Below the pieces are notes generated by a model, which did no database searches, was not told the origin of the DNA, and was given only the letters and a program-made list of their open reading frames with translations. DNA of 5,365 nt, taken from assembly GCA_007124105.1 (NCBI GenBank), contig SLFT01000237.1, positions 1 to 5,365 on the forward strand, written 5' to 3'. A program made the position numbers and the translations under genes. Of this stretch, positions 1 through 5,365 are shown one piece after another. Source of the stretch: Candidatus Hydrogenedentota bacterium (GTDB taxonomy: Bacteria; Hydrogenedentota; Hydrogenedentia; Hydrogenedentales; CAITNO01). Every line of letters begins with the position of its first letter. Positions within the stretch are counted from its first letter, which is position 1.

Positions 1-1056
1 GCTTTTCTGGAAAATGCAGCCGGTTTTGTTGATGTGCCCGGCGAATGGTATCTGGACTATGAAACGGGTGTGCTGACGTACCAGGCAGCACCGGATGAAA
101 ACCCCAATGATAGTGTTTTCATAGCGCCAACACTTGAACAAATCCTTTTGGTGGAAGGCGATCCAGAGCATCAGGTCATGAACCTGCATTTTGTAGGGTT
201 ACGCATGGAGCATGCGGAATGGAAACTGCCCGAACAGGGATACCGGGGCATCCAGGCCTGCCATTACGGTACGACCTTGGAAGAAAGGGCTTATCCTGTG
301 GGCGGCGGTATCGAATTCTCTTACACGGAAAATTGTTCCATTGAGCGTTGTGTCATTACCCATTTTGGCCCGTCGGGCATCGTATTCGGCCCACGGACAC
401 GTAACAACGCCATTATCGGATGCCTGGTTGAAGATGTCGGCTGCAACGGCATTATGGTCGGCTGGCGCATGAAAGCAGAACTCGGGCCGCCCGATCGCCA
501 TCCCGGCAACCTGCTTGACAGCGATTGGCGCGATACAAGGGATGCGCCAACCAACAACCAGGTCATCAGCAACATTGTACGCAACTGCGGCGCAATTAAC
601 TATGGCGCGGTTGGTATCTATGATGCCTTCTGTAGCGGTACGCGTATTGCACACAACCTCGTATATGACATGCCTTACACCGGAATCTCGGTCGGGTTCC
701 GTTGGAGCACCGTACCATCCAGTCAAAGGGATACGCGTATTGAATACAACCATGTCCATAACGTTATGACCAAACTCGCTGATGGCGGGTGTCTGTACAC
801 ACTGGGGTATCAACCTGGCGCGGTCGTGCATGGCAATGTGTTTCATGATGCGCTCCGCAGTGCCTTTGCCCATGGTGGCGCGCCTAATAACGGTATCTTT
901 TTCGATGAAGGAACCAAAGGCATAGCGGTGGTTAGCAACACCATTTATAATTGTTCAGGCGGCCCGATTCGCTTTCATAGGACCGACAAGGACAATATGA
1001 CCTGGAAAGACAACAGTTTTGGTGTCGGTATTCACTATCATGGGAAACCGCAGTGA
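1..1056 (+). CDS. Right-handed parallel beta-helix protein, GH141-like (5' end missing)
   Basis: The open frame runs in from the left edge (first codon GCT at 1) to TGA at 1054-1056, giving 351 residues of a larger protein. A GTG at 34 is in frame but is not the start, because the family signature lies across it. Residues 13-27 (PGEWYLDYETGVLTY) followed by PTLEQILLVEG at 43-53 match the N-terminal block usually seen before the beta-helix in GH141-like and other secreted beta-helix proteins. The rest has the rhythm of short strands with Asn/Gly turns (NNAIIGCLVEDVGCNGIMVG, NLVYDMPYTGISVG, VSNTIYNCSGG). GH141 members characterised elsewhere include an alpha-L-fucosidase and a xylanase, so a role in plant or algal polysaccharide breakdown is plausible, but the substrate cannot be read here. 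Such proteins normally carry a signal peptide; it would lie outside the window. Stop placement looks natural for the family. Alternative: a polysaccharide lyase or non-catalytic beta-helix protein. The fold call is strong, the enzyme family moderate. Confidence 0.8.
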   Translation, partial: AFLENAAGFVDVPGEWYLDYETGVLTYQAAPDENPNDSVFIAPTLEQILLVEGDPEHQVMNLHFVGLRMEHAEWKLPEQGYRGIQACHYGTTLEERAYPVGGGIEFSYTENCSIERCVITHFGPSGIVFGPRTRNNAIIGCLVEDVGCNGIMVGWRMKAELGPPDRHPGNLLDSDWRDTRDAPTNNQVISNIVRNCGAINYGAVGIYDAFCSGTRIAHNLVYDMPYTGISVGFRWSTVPSSQRDTRIEYNHVHNVMTKLADGGCLYTLGYQPGAVVHGNVFHDALRSAFAHGGAPNNGIFFDEGTKGIAVVSNTIYNCSGGPIRFHRTDKDNMTWKDNSFGVGIHYHGKPQ

Positions 1057-1061
1057 AATAT

Positions 1062-1102
1062 CGGGTATCAGGCGCTTAACCCGTGCCGGCGGCCATTTTT
1101 TT
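1062..1102 (+). terminator. Weak intrinsic terminator candidate after the beta-helix gene
   Basis: Two alternative short stems can form just after the stop codon: CGGGT (1062-1066) with ACCCG (1079-1083), or GGCGC (1071-1075) with GTGCC (1083-1087, one G-T pair). A run of seven T follows at 1096-1102. The gap of 8-12 bases between stem and T-run, and the stems of only five pairs, make this poor by intrinsic-terminator standards. The position at the end of a gene before a long spacer is the main support. Confidence 0.3.
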
Positions 1103-1115
1103 GTAGGTTTTACGT

Positions 1116-1170
1116 ATCATACTCATATAATATGATTTGCTGTAAACAATGCCAGTATAACAAATCATAT
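1116..1170. repeat. Perfect 10-bp inverted repeat with an overlapping alternative hairpin
   Basis: ATATGATTTG at 1130-1139 is exactly complementary to CAAATCATAT at 1161-1170, separated by 21 bases. Immediately upstream, ATCATA at 1116-1121 can pair with TATGAT at 1131-1136, which is part of the left arm. The two hairpins therefore exclude each other, and the hexamer ATCATA occurs both at 1116-1121 and inside the right arm (1164-1169). Arms are AT-rich, so chance is a real possibility. It could be an operator for a dimeric regulator or a transcript structure; neither is shown. It lies about 200 bp upstream of the gspA start. Confidence 0.5.
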
Positions 1171-1281
1171 CTGTGTCCATCTCAGCCACGTCGGGCCATA
1201 ACGTCCCAAAGACAATACCCTTTGCGCCGGGCGCGTTTAATCAAATAAAATGATTGATTCTAATTGTGATATATGGTAGGC

Positions 1282-1287
1282 TATACT
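1282..1287 (+). promoter_or_regulatory. Candidate -10 element upstream of gspA
   Basis: TATACT matches the sigma-70 -10 consensus at five of six positions and sits about 85 bp before the gspA start, in an AT-rich block. No good -35 is found at normal spacing: TTCTAA at 1258-1263 is 18 bp away but weak, and the better TTGATT at 1254-1259 is 22 bp away. Treat as a location hint rather than a defined promoter; other phyla may use different spacing rules. Confidence 0.3.
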
Positions 1288-1364
1288 GTCAAGAGATAAC
1301 GAAAAGCTACGTGGCCTTACTGTGGCACCTCGGGCCATGCGCATCCCACCGACAAGCAGCGGAC

Positions 1365-1368
1365 GGAG
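1365..1368 (+). promoter_or_regulatory. Ribosome-binding site deciding the gspA start
   Basis: GGAG lies four bases before ATG 1373. The in-frame upstream starts GTG 1322 and ATG 1337 have no purine-rich sequence at proper distance (CTTACT and CACCTC precede them), and the family-conserved N-terminus begins exactly at the 1373 ATG. This fixes the start. Confidence 0.8.
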
Positions 1369-1372
1369 ATTT

Positions 1373-3646
1373 ATGTACGAAGCATTTTATGGATTGCGCG
1401 AGCGTCCATTCAACCTGACGCCCGATCCGAAATACCTGTACTTGAGCGCCAAGCACAAGGAGGCTTTTGCGCATTTGCTGTACGGCATCAAGAACCGTAG
1501 CGGCTTCGTCATGATCAGCGGCGAGATAGGCACGGGCAAGACAATGCTGTGTCGCAACATGCTCAGCCAAATGGACCCCGACACGCAGGTTGCCTTTATA
1601 TTCAACCCGTTCCTGAACTCAATAGAACTGCTAAAAAAAATCAACCGCGAGTTTGGCGTTGCCTCCGAATCGGACACTATATTGGCGCTGACCGAAGATT
1701 TAAGCGCGCATCTGCTGCGTACTGCCGCGGACGGCAAGAACAGCGTTTTGGTGATTGACGAAGCCCAGAACCTGGCGCCGCAGGTACTCGAGCAAATACG
1801 GCTGTTGTCCAATCTCGAGACCGATTCTGAAAAACTGCTTCAAATTATTCTTATCGGGCAGCCGGAACTGGCGGAAAAACTTGCGCTGTACGAGTTGCGT
1901 CAGTTGAATCAGCGCATCACCGCCCGATACCACTTGAAATCGTTGAACGCCCATGAAACCCTGGAATATATCGCCTACCGTATTCATGTTGCGGGCGGAA
2001 GCAAACGTCTCAATTTTACGAAAGGCGCTGTACGAAGGGTGTACAGGTATTCCGGCGGCGTGCCTCGCATGATCAACGCCGTGTGCGACCGTGCGCTGCT
2101 GATCGGGTATACCCAGGAGCGTTACGCCATTGACGCGTCAATTGTTCGGCGGGCCGCCCGCGAGATTCGCGGCGAGAACGTGGCAGCGCCGGCAAAACCG
2201 CGCCTGAACTGGAAACGCCTGGCGCCGAGTCCGGCGCTAGCGATTCTTGCCGTGACAGCGCTGCTGCTGGCCCACTATCTCAGCGCCCCCCTGGACAGAT
2301 TCGCGCGCGAATTGCATGTGTTCAATCAGATACTCGCGGGAAACACGTCCGGCGGCCCATCGGAAGAAAGCAGCCCCGCCCCGTCCACCACGCCAACCGA
2401 TACGCGTGGGGTGGATGCATCAACCGATGTCGGGCAAGCCCCGGAGGAGTTGGGCGCTCTGCAACTTATTGTAGAGCGTTTGAACGAAGCGACCAGCCCA
2501 CAGGCCAACCAGACGCTTGCGGCGATTGTTGCCGAAAATGATGATGGCCACACGCTTCGCGTCGGTGTGGATGCTTTGTTGTCCCTGTGGAATCAGACCC
2601 GGAACGAGGAATACCCCGACGACGTTTCCGCTGAAGCGTTGACCACCTTTTTCAAGAAGCATGAGTTGGCGTGCGAATTGTTACATCCCGATGCCGACCA
2701 ATTGCTGCGAATCAACATGCCGGGACTTGTTCGCATGACGGACGGCGACAGCGATATATGGATGGGCATTGTGGGCGCGGACAACGAAGATGTTATCCTG
2801 AAAACCGATGCCGATAAAACCATTGCCGTGGCGCGGGCCGAGTTCGACGCCTATTACGGGCGTGAATTTCTGGCGCCGTGGCGCGATCCGTCGCCGGATG
2901 CGTCGGTGTTGCTGCCGGGACACCGCGGTAGATATGTGCGCACTTTTAAGGAGCAACTGCATGTTCTTGGGCGGCTGGATGCAGCCGACTTGAATGATGT
3001 GTACGACAAAACCACCGAAGAAGCCGTGATAGCGATTCAGCGTGAGACAGGATTGACGAAGGACGGCCTGGCTGGGCCGCAAGTGCGGCTGACCCTGACA
3101 AGTTGGTTGGGCCACGCGCCCGCGTTGCGCCGGGACGACACCCGGCCGGGACGGCATAGTGTTGACGACAGCGTCACCCCTGTCGAAACGGCCACATCGG
3201 AGCCGCCGCGCACAGATACTATAGTGGAACTGCCCGAGGCGGAGACTGTTGCGAGCGCCGCCGCCGATGACGATGCGGCGCTTTACGTGTTGGATTACAG
3301 CGACAGCGGCAACGGACAGTTTCAATCTGTGGCGGGAAGTGTGGCAGACGTGGAGTTGCGCCCGCTGGAACTGCCGGTAATGTCGTTGCCGGAAGCGCTG
3401 ACGCCGGAGTACGAGGAGACGTCCCAGTATGATGGACGCGGATTGTTTCGGCTCTTGCGCGAGCAAAGCGACCGTTCTGTGGTCAGCGGGGAGGAGCAGG
3501 CGCCCAACGATGAAAATGTGTTGATGGAAGTGCGCGAATTGCCAAAGCCTTTCGCGCCCGCATCCAGCGCGCGCGAAAACGATTCCATTACCCCGCCCGT
3601 GTTTGGAAGCGCGCCGCTGACGCCCCGCGAAGAGGTACAGCCATGA
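1373..3646 (+). CDS. gspA: GspA/ExeA-type AAA+ ATPase with peptidoglycan-binding domain and long C-terminal tail
   Basis: The 757-residue protein begins MYEAFYGLRERPFNLTPDP, the standard opening of ExeA-like ATPases. Residues 1-265 form the AAA+ domain: Walker A GEIGTGKT at 50-57, Walker B VLVIDEAQ at 125-132, and IGQPEL at 161-166. A single membrane helix follows at about 284-303, so the remainder should be periplasmic. Residues about 397-510 resemble the C39-peptidase-like region of GspA (LLSLW near 402-406, AC at 433-434); a catalytic role is not evident. Residues about 515-580 form a PG_binding_1-type domain ending in the typical GLTKDGLAGPQVRLTL. In Aeromonas, ExeA with ExeB binds peptidoglycan and drives insertion of the secretin ring; the same job is inferred here, supported by gspB next door. 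Residues about 585-757 are an extra acidic, Pro-rich, probably disordered tail beyond the family's usual length of roughly 550 residues. It stops at TGA 3644-3646, inside an ATGA. XrtA-associated ATPases share the N-terminus but lack the C39-like and peptidoglycan-binding parts. Confidence 0.9.
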   Translation: MYEAFYGLRERPFNLTPDPKYLYLSAKHKEAFAHLLYGIKNRSGFVMISGEIGTGKTMLCRNMLSQMDPDTQVAFIFNPFLNSIELLKKINREFGVASESDTILALTEDLSAHLLRTAADGKNSVLVIDEAQNLAPQVLEQIRLLSNLETDSEKLLQIILIGQPELAEKLALYELRQLNQRITARYHLKSLNAHETLEYIAYRIHVAGGSKRLNFTKGAVRRVYRYSGGVPRMINAVCDRALLIGYTQERYAIDASIVRRAAREIRGENVAAPAKPRLNWKRLAPSPALAILAVTALLLAHYLSAPLDRFARELHVFNQILAGNTSGGPSEESSPAPSTTPTDTRGVDASTDVGQAPEELGALQLIVERLNEATSPQANQTLAAIVAENDDGHTLRVGVDALLSLWNQTRNEEYPDDVSAEALTTFFKKHELACELLHPDADQLLRINMPGLVRMTDGDSDIWMGIVGADNEDVILKTDADKTIAVARAEFDAYYGREFLAPWRDPSPDASVLLPGHRGRYVRTFKEQLHVLGRLDAADLNDVYDKTTEEAVIAIQRETGLTKDGLAGPQVRLTLTSWLGHAPALRRDDTRPGRHSVDDSVTPVETATSEPPRTDTIVELPEAETVASAAADDDAALYVLDYSDSGNGQFQSVAGSVADVELRPLELPVMSLPEALTPEYEETSQYDGRGLFRLLREQSDRSVVSGEEQAPNDENVLMEVRELPKPFAPASSARENDSITPPVFGSAPLTPREEVQP

Positions 3647-3702
3647 ACAGACGTTCTTCCTTTCTATACGTGGCGTCATTAGCGCGGAGGGCCAACAGAT
3701 GA
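3643..3702 (+). CDS. 19-codon mini-ORF bridging gspA and gspB
   Basis: ATG at 3643 overlaps the gspA stop (ATGA, 3643-3646). The frame encodes MNRRSSFLYVASLARRANR and ends at TGA 3700-3702, which overlaps the gspB start ATG 3699 in a second ATGA. A GAGG at 3632-3635 lies seven bases before its start. The peptide is basic and resembles no family I recognise. It may be a leader whose translation carries ribosomes from gspA to gspB (termination-reinitiation), keeping partner levels matched. It could also be chance, because a 60-base open frame is common and gspB has its own good ribosome-binding site. Whether it is translated is unknown. Confidence 0.3.
   Translation: MNRRSSFLYVASLARRANR
3686..3690 (+). 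promoter_or_regulatory. Ribosome-binding site of gspB
   Basis: GGAGG, a full match to the Shine-Dalgarno core, sits eight bases before ATG 3699. It lies inside the 19-codon mini-ORF, so ribosomes translating that frame would pass over it. It supports the gspB start, as does the conserved N-terminus that begins there. Confidence 0.85.
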
Positions 3703-4772
3703 GTTCCATACTGGATGCGCTCAATAAGCTGGAGGAAGAACGGGCTGCGCGGCAGCGGATACAAGCGGGTCATGCCGCCGCGCCATTGGCCCCTGATGAA
3801 GCCGCGGATGTGCTGCTTGGCAGGACCAAATCAAAGCGCGCTGTTTCTGGGACCCATGTCCCGTGGATACCTATCGTTTCAGCAATGTTTGTGGGGGTGG
3901 CGATTACGGCGTTGGCAATAGGCATTGCCCTTCGCTTCACAGGAAGCGAAGAGCGCCAGGTTGCCCTGACGCCTACAACAAATGACGCCACGGCCATTAC
4001 TGTGCCTGCCCAGTCGGAGACTGTTGCGCCCATCGAGGAAGCCAACGTAGTACATGCGCCGCCTGCGCCGGCACAGGAAGACGCCGTTGCGCCACAGGAA
4101 GAAGACCCGCCGCCGCTTGAATCGCCGCCGCCATCGCAACAGCCGATTGCGGAAGCGGTCGCCCCGGAAACGACACAGGATACGGCTGTTCCGGTTGCGC
4201 AACCGGAACCGACGGTATCCGCTCCTGTTGTTCCCGAGGCAACACCCGCCCCGGAAGCGGTTCCGACGCCCGAGGTAGAAGCCGCGCCTCAAATAGCGAC
4301 AGCGGCCGAGACGCTTCCTGCTACAACGCCTCATCACGATGTTGTCTCTGAACCTGTGTCTGGAACTGAAGATGGTCCGTTTTCTATATCTCCGGCGGCG
4401 GAACCGCAGCAAAACAACTACGCCGCGCAACTGGCGCAACGCGCGGATATCCAGACACAGCCGCCGCCCTTTTCCACGCCGGCAACAGTAACGCCGCCGC
4501 AGCCGCGGCCGGAGTCGCAACCCGTGGATATAGAAACGTTGCAACGGCTTTCAGCGAACGACCGCGCCAGGCTGCGGTTGGATAATCTACGGTTGAACGT
4601 GTTGCGCGAGGCGAGCCGGGAACACCCCGAGGCAATGGCGATTATCAATCTCAAGAAAGTGTATCTGGGCGAAACCATCCCGGGAACGCCTGTGCGTTTG
4701 ATTGGCGTTACGGCCACAGGCATTGGCATAGAAGTGGAAGAAACGCGGGAACGCTTCCGTATCCCACGATAG
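3699..4772 (+). CDS. gspB: GspB-like type II secretion assembly protein (T2SSB domain)
   Basis: The 357-residue protein begins MSSILDALNKLEEERAARQ, the characteristic cytoplasmic start of GspB/ExeB proteins. One membrane helix lies at about residues 56-80. Residues about 100-275 are a low-complexity linker rich in Pro, Glu, Ala and Gln, likely extended and long enough to span periplasm. Residues about 290-357 match the T2SSB pattern (RLNVLREASREHPEAMAIIN, then GETIPGTPVRLIGVTATGIGIEVEE and a terminal RFRIPR). GspB homologues form a complex with GspA at the inner membrane and help secretin assembly; the C-terminal domain resembles the GspC homology region thought to contact the secretin. The start is 52 bases after the gspA stop, so co-transcription is very likely. 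The stop is TAG at 4770-4772. Identification rests on both ends of the protein plus the neighbour; the middle shows no recognisable domain. The core secretion genes (gspC onward) are not in the window. Confidence 0.88.
   Translation: MSSILDALNKLEEERAARQRIQAGHAAAPLAPDEAADVLLGRTKSKRAVSGTHVPWIPIVSAMFVGVAITALAIGIALRFTGSEERQVALTPTTNDATAITVPAQSETVAPIEEANVVHAPPAPAQEDAVAPQEEDPPPLESPPPSQQPIAEAVAPETTQDTAVPVAQPEPTVSAPVVPEATPAPEAVPTPEVEAAPQIATAAETLPATTPHHDVVSEPVSGTEDGPFSISPAAEPQQNNYAAQLAQRADIQTQPPPFSTPATVTPPQPRPESQPVDIETLQRLSANDRARLRLDNLRLNVLREASREHPEAMAIINLKKVYLGETIPGTPVRLIGVTATGIGIEVEETRERFRIPR
4188..4209. repeat. 22-bp perfect palindrome inside gspB
   Basis: The half-site GTTCCGGTTGC (4188-4198) is followed without spacer by its exact reverse complement GCAACCGGAAC (4199-4209). 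It falls in the Pro/Glu-rich linker coding region and encodes part of PVAQPEP. A no-loop palindrome of this length is unlikely in any one spot by chance, although the Pro/Glu codon mix (CCG, GAA, GTT, GCG) favours such complementarity. It could be a protein-binding site, a mobile-repeat remnant or coincidence. Confidence 0.6.
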
Positions 4773-4834
4773 AACAGATGCTAGGCGTATATATACATTG
4801 GCAACTTTGCAGTCAACAGTAAGGGAGAATGGTT
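4773..4834 (+). promoter_or_regulatory. Short spacer and ribosome-binding site before the lipoprotein gene
   Basis: The 62-base gap holds a TATATATA tract at 4788-4795 that could serve as a -10 region, but no matching -35 is visible. AGGGAG at 4822-4827 is seven bases before ATG 4835 and clearly supports that start. No terminator hairpin is seen after gspB, so read-through from gspAB into the lipoprotein gene is possible. Confidence 0.6.
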
Positions 4835-5365
4835 ATGAAACGCTTTGTCTTGTGCGTCATCATAATGGCGGCTTTTGCTTTCGTGGGATGCGGCGGACCG
4901 GCTGAAACGCCGGACGGCGCGCAGAGCGCGGACAGCGGACAACAACTCGAGATAGCGGTTATCCCGAAAGGACTGACCCATCAATTCTGGGTGTCCGTGA
5001 AAAATGGGGCCGAAGCCGCTGCGGCGGAATTGGATGCGCAAATTGTGTGGCAAGGGCCGCCTCGGGAAACAGAGATCGAGCAACAAATCAGTATTGTGCA
5101 GGATATGATCACGCGCGGCGTGGACGCAATCGTATTGGCGGCCTGCGACGCCAACGCATTAACAGGCGTTGTGGAACAGGCGGACCGCGCCGGGATACCG
5201 GTGGTGATGGTGGATTCGGACGTCAATTCAGACATTCCGAAATCGTTGGTAGCCACCGACAATATAGAAGGCGGCGCTATCGCTGTGCGCGTTCTGGCGC
5301 AGCTGCTTGACGGCGAAGGCGATGTGGGATTGCTTCCTTTCGTGCCCGGGGCCGCTACGTCTGAA
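4835..5365 (+). CDS. Periplasmic sugar-binding lipoprotein, ribose-binding (RbsB) type, 3' end missing
   Basis: The frame is open from ATG 4835 to the last base, giving 177 residues with no stop. It begins MKRFVLCVIIMAAFAFVGC, a signal peptide with a lipobox-like FVGC and the acylated Cys at 19, then a Ser/Gly/Gln-rich linker to about residue 37. Residues 38-177 follow the type 1 periplasmic-binding fold of Peripla_BP_4 proteins: LEIAVIPKGLTHQFW at 38-52, WQGPP at 72-76, GVDAIVLAACD at 95-105, IPVVMVDSD at 121-129 and VATDN at 139-143. The family binds sugars or related small molecules and feeds an ABC importer or a sensor kinase. About half of the usual 300-340 residues are present. The ligand cannot be told, and the permease and ATPase genes would lie downstream if present. 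The gene may be in the gspAB transcript or have its own promoter. The family call is confident. Confidence 0.9.
   Translation, partial: MKRFVLCVIIMAAFAFVGCGGPAETPDGAQSADSGQQLEIAVIPKGLTHQFWVSVKNGAEAAAAELDAQIVWQGPPRETEIEQQISIVQDMITRGVDAIVLAACDANALTGVVEQADRAGIPVVMVDSDVNSDIPKSLVATDNIEGGAIAVRVLAQLLDGEGDVGLLPFVPGAATSE

Larger units (their letters stand above)
1057..1372. other. Intergenic spacer between the beta-helix gene and gspA
   Basis: This stretch of about 316 bp has no credible gene on either strand. The first part has weak hairpins before a run of seven T (1096-1102). The middle (about 1108-1170) is AT-rich and contains a perfect inverted repeat. The segment 1238-1290 is again AT-rich and is the likeliest promoter zone for gspA. 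A short imperfect hairpin (GTGGCCT at 1311-1317 with GGGCCAT at 1332-1338, two G-T pairs) lies in the presumed leader about 27 nt upstream of the ribosome-binding site. No tRNA, CRISPR or insertion-sequence end was seen. Confidence 0.85.

Noticed and set aside
34..36. GTG as the start of the beta-helix gene
   Set aside because: The frame is open to the window edge and the conserved family block spans this codon; no ribosome-binding sequence precedes it.
199..873. Antisense frame of 224 codons across the beta-helix gene
   Set aside because: The + strand frame shows the family signature and beta-helix periodicity; the antisense product has no recognisable features.
1323..1340. Possible sigma-54 promoter (TGGCAC ... 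GC)
   Set aside because: The distance from GG to GC is about 13 bases rather than 10, and the site is almost on top of the gspA start.
1322..1372. 17-codon upstream extension of gspA from GTG 1322 or ATG 1337
   Set aside because: No ribosome-binding sequence before either codon, and the family-conserved N-terminus begins at ATG 1373, which has GGAG four bases upstream.
2681..3724. Long antisense open frame (347 codons) across gspA
   Set aside because: It lies opposite a protein with clear domains, its translation is rich in Arg, Gln and His with no recognisable motif, and there is no start context; it is a codon-composition shadow.
3879..4544. Antisense Arg-rich frame of 221 codons across gspB
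   Set aside because: The Arg runs are the complement of Pro/Glu/Ala codons in the gspB linker. No family resemblance.
4801..4810. GCAA-TTGC hairpin as a gspB terminator
   Set aside because: The loop would be only two bases and there is no T-run after it.

Overview
The window reads as bacterial chromosomal DNA of moderate GC content with four protein-coding regions, all on the + strand, two of them cut by the window edges. The gene mix is a secreted-type beta-helix carbohydrate-active protein, a GspA/GspB pair of the type II secretion system (T2SS), and a lipoprotein sugar-binding protein. This suggests a Gram-negative, diderm, polysaccharide-using bacterium. A planctomycete, verrucomicrobial, lentisphaeral or Hydrogenedentes-like lineage would fit, because GH141-like beta-helix proteins are abundant there. 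That placement is inference from gene content only; there is no rRNA or marker gene here.

Layout: (1) Positions 1-1056 hold the 3' end of a right-handed parallel beta-helix protein resembling glycoside hydrolase family 141. (2) Positions 1057-1372 are a gene-poor, partly AT-rich spacer of about 316 bp. It carries a weak terminator candidate, a perfect 10-bp inverted repeat with an overlapping alternative hairpin, and a poor promoter candidate for the next gene. (3) Positions 1373-3646 encode a GspA/ExeA-type protein: AAA+ ATPase, one membrane helix, a C39-like region, a peptidoglycan-binding domain and an unusually long C-terminal tail. (4) Positions 3699-4772 encode its partner GspB: short cytoplasmic N-terminus, one membrane helix, a long Pro/Glu/Ala linker and a C-terminal T2SSB-type domain. 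(5) Positions 4835-5365 begin a periplasmic-binding lipoprotein of the ribose-binding type, cut by the window end.

The core is the gspA-gspB unit. In Aeromonas the homologous ExeA-ExeB complex uses ATP and peptidoglycan binding to help place the secretin in the outer membrane, and exeAB is separate from the main exe cluster. The same two-gene arrangement appears here, with no other secretion gene in view. The two genes are linked by a 19-codon reading frame (3643-3702) that overlaps the gspA stop and the gspB start by ATGA junctions on both sides, each start with its own purine-rich ribosome-binding sequence. The beta-helix protein is a plausible secreted product and the lipoprotein a plausible sugar-uptake component, but nothing in the sequence shows they work with GspAB.

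I did not find a convincing wholly new system. The observations most worth a second look are the double ATGA mini-ORF, the 173-residue GspA tail with three ELP motifs, a 22-bp perfect palindrome inside gspB, and the mutually exclusive hairpins upstream of gspA.
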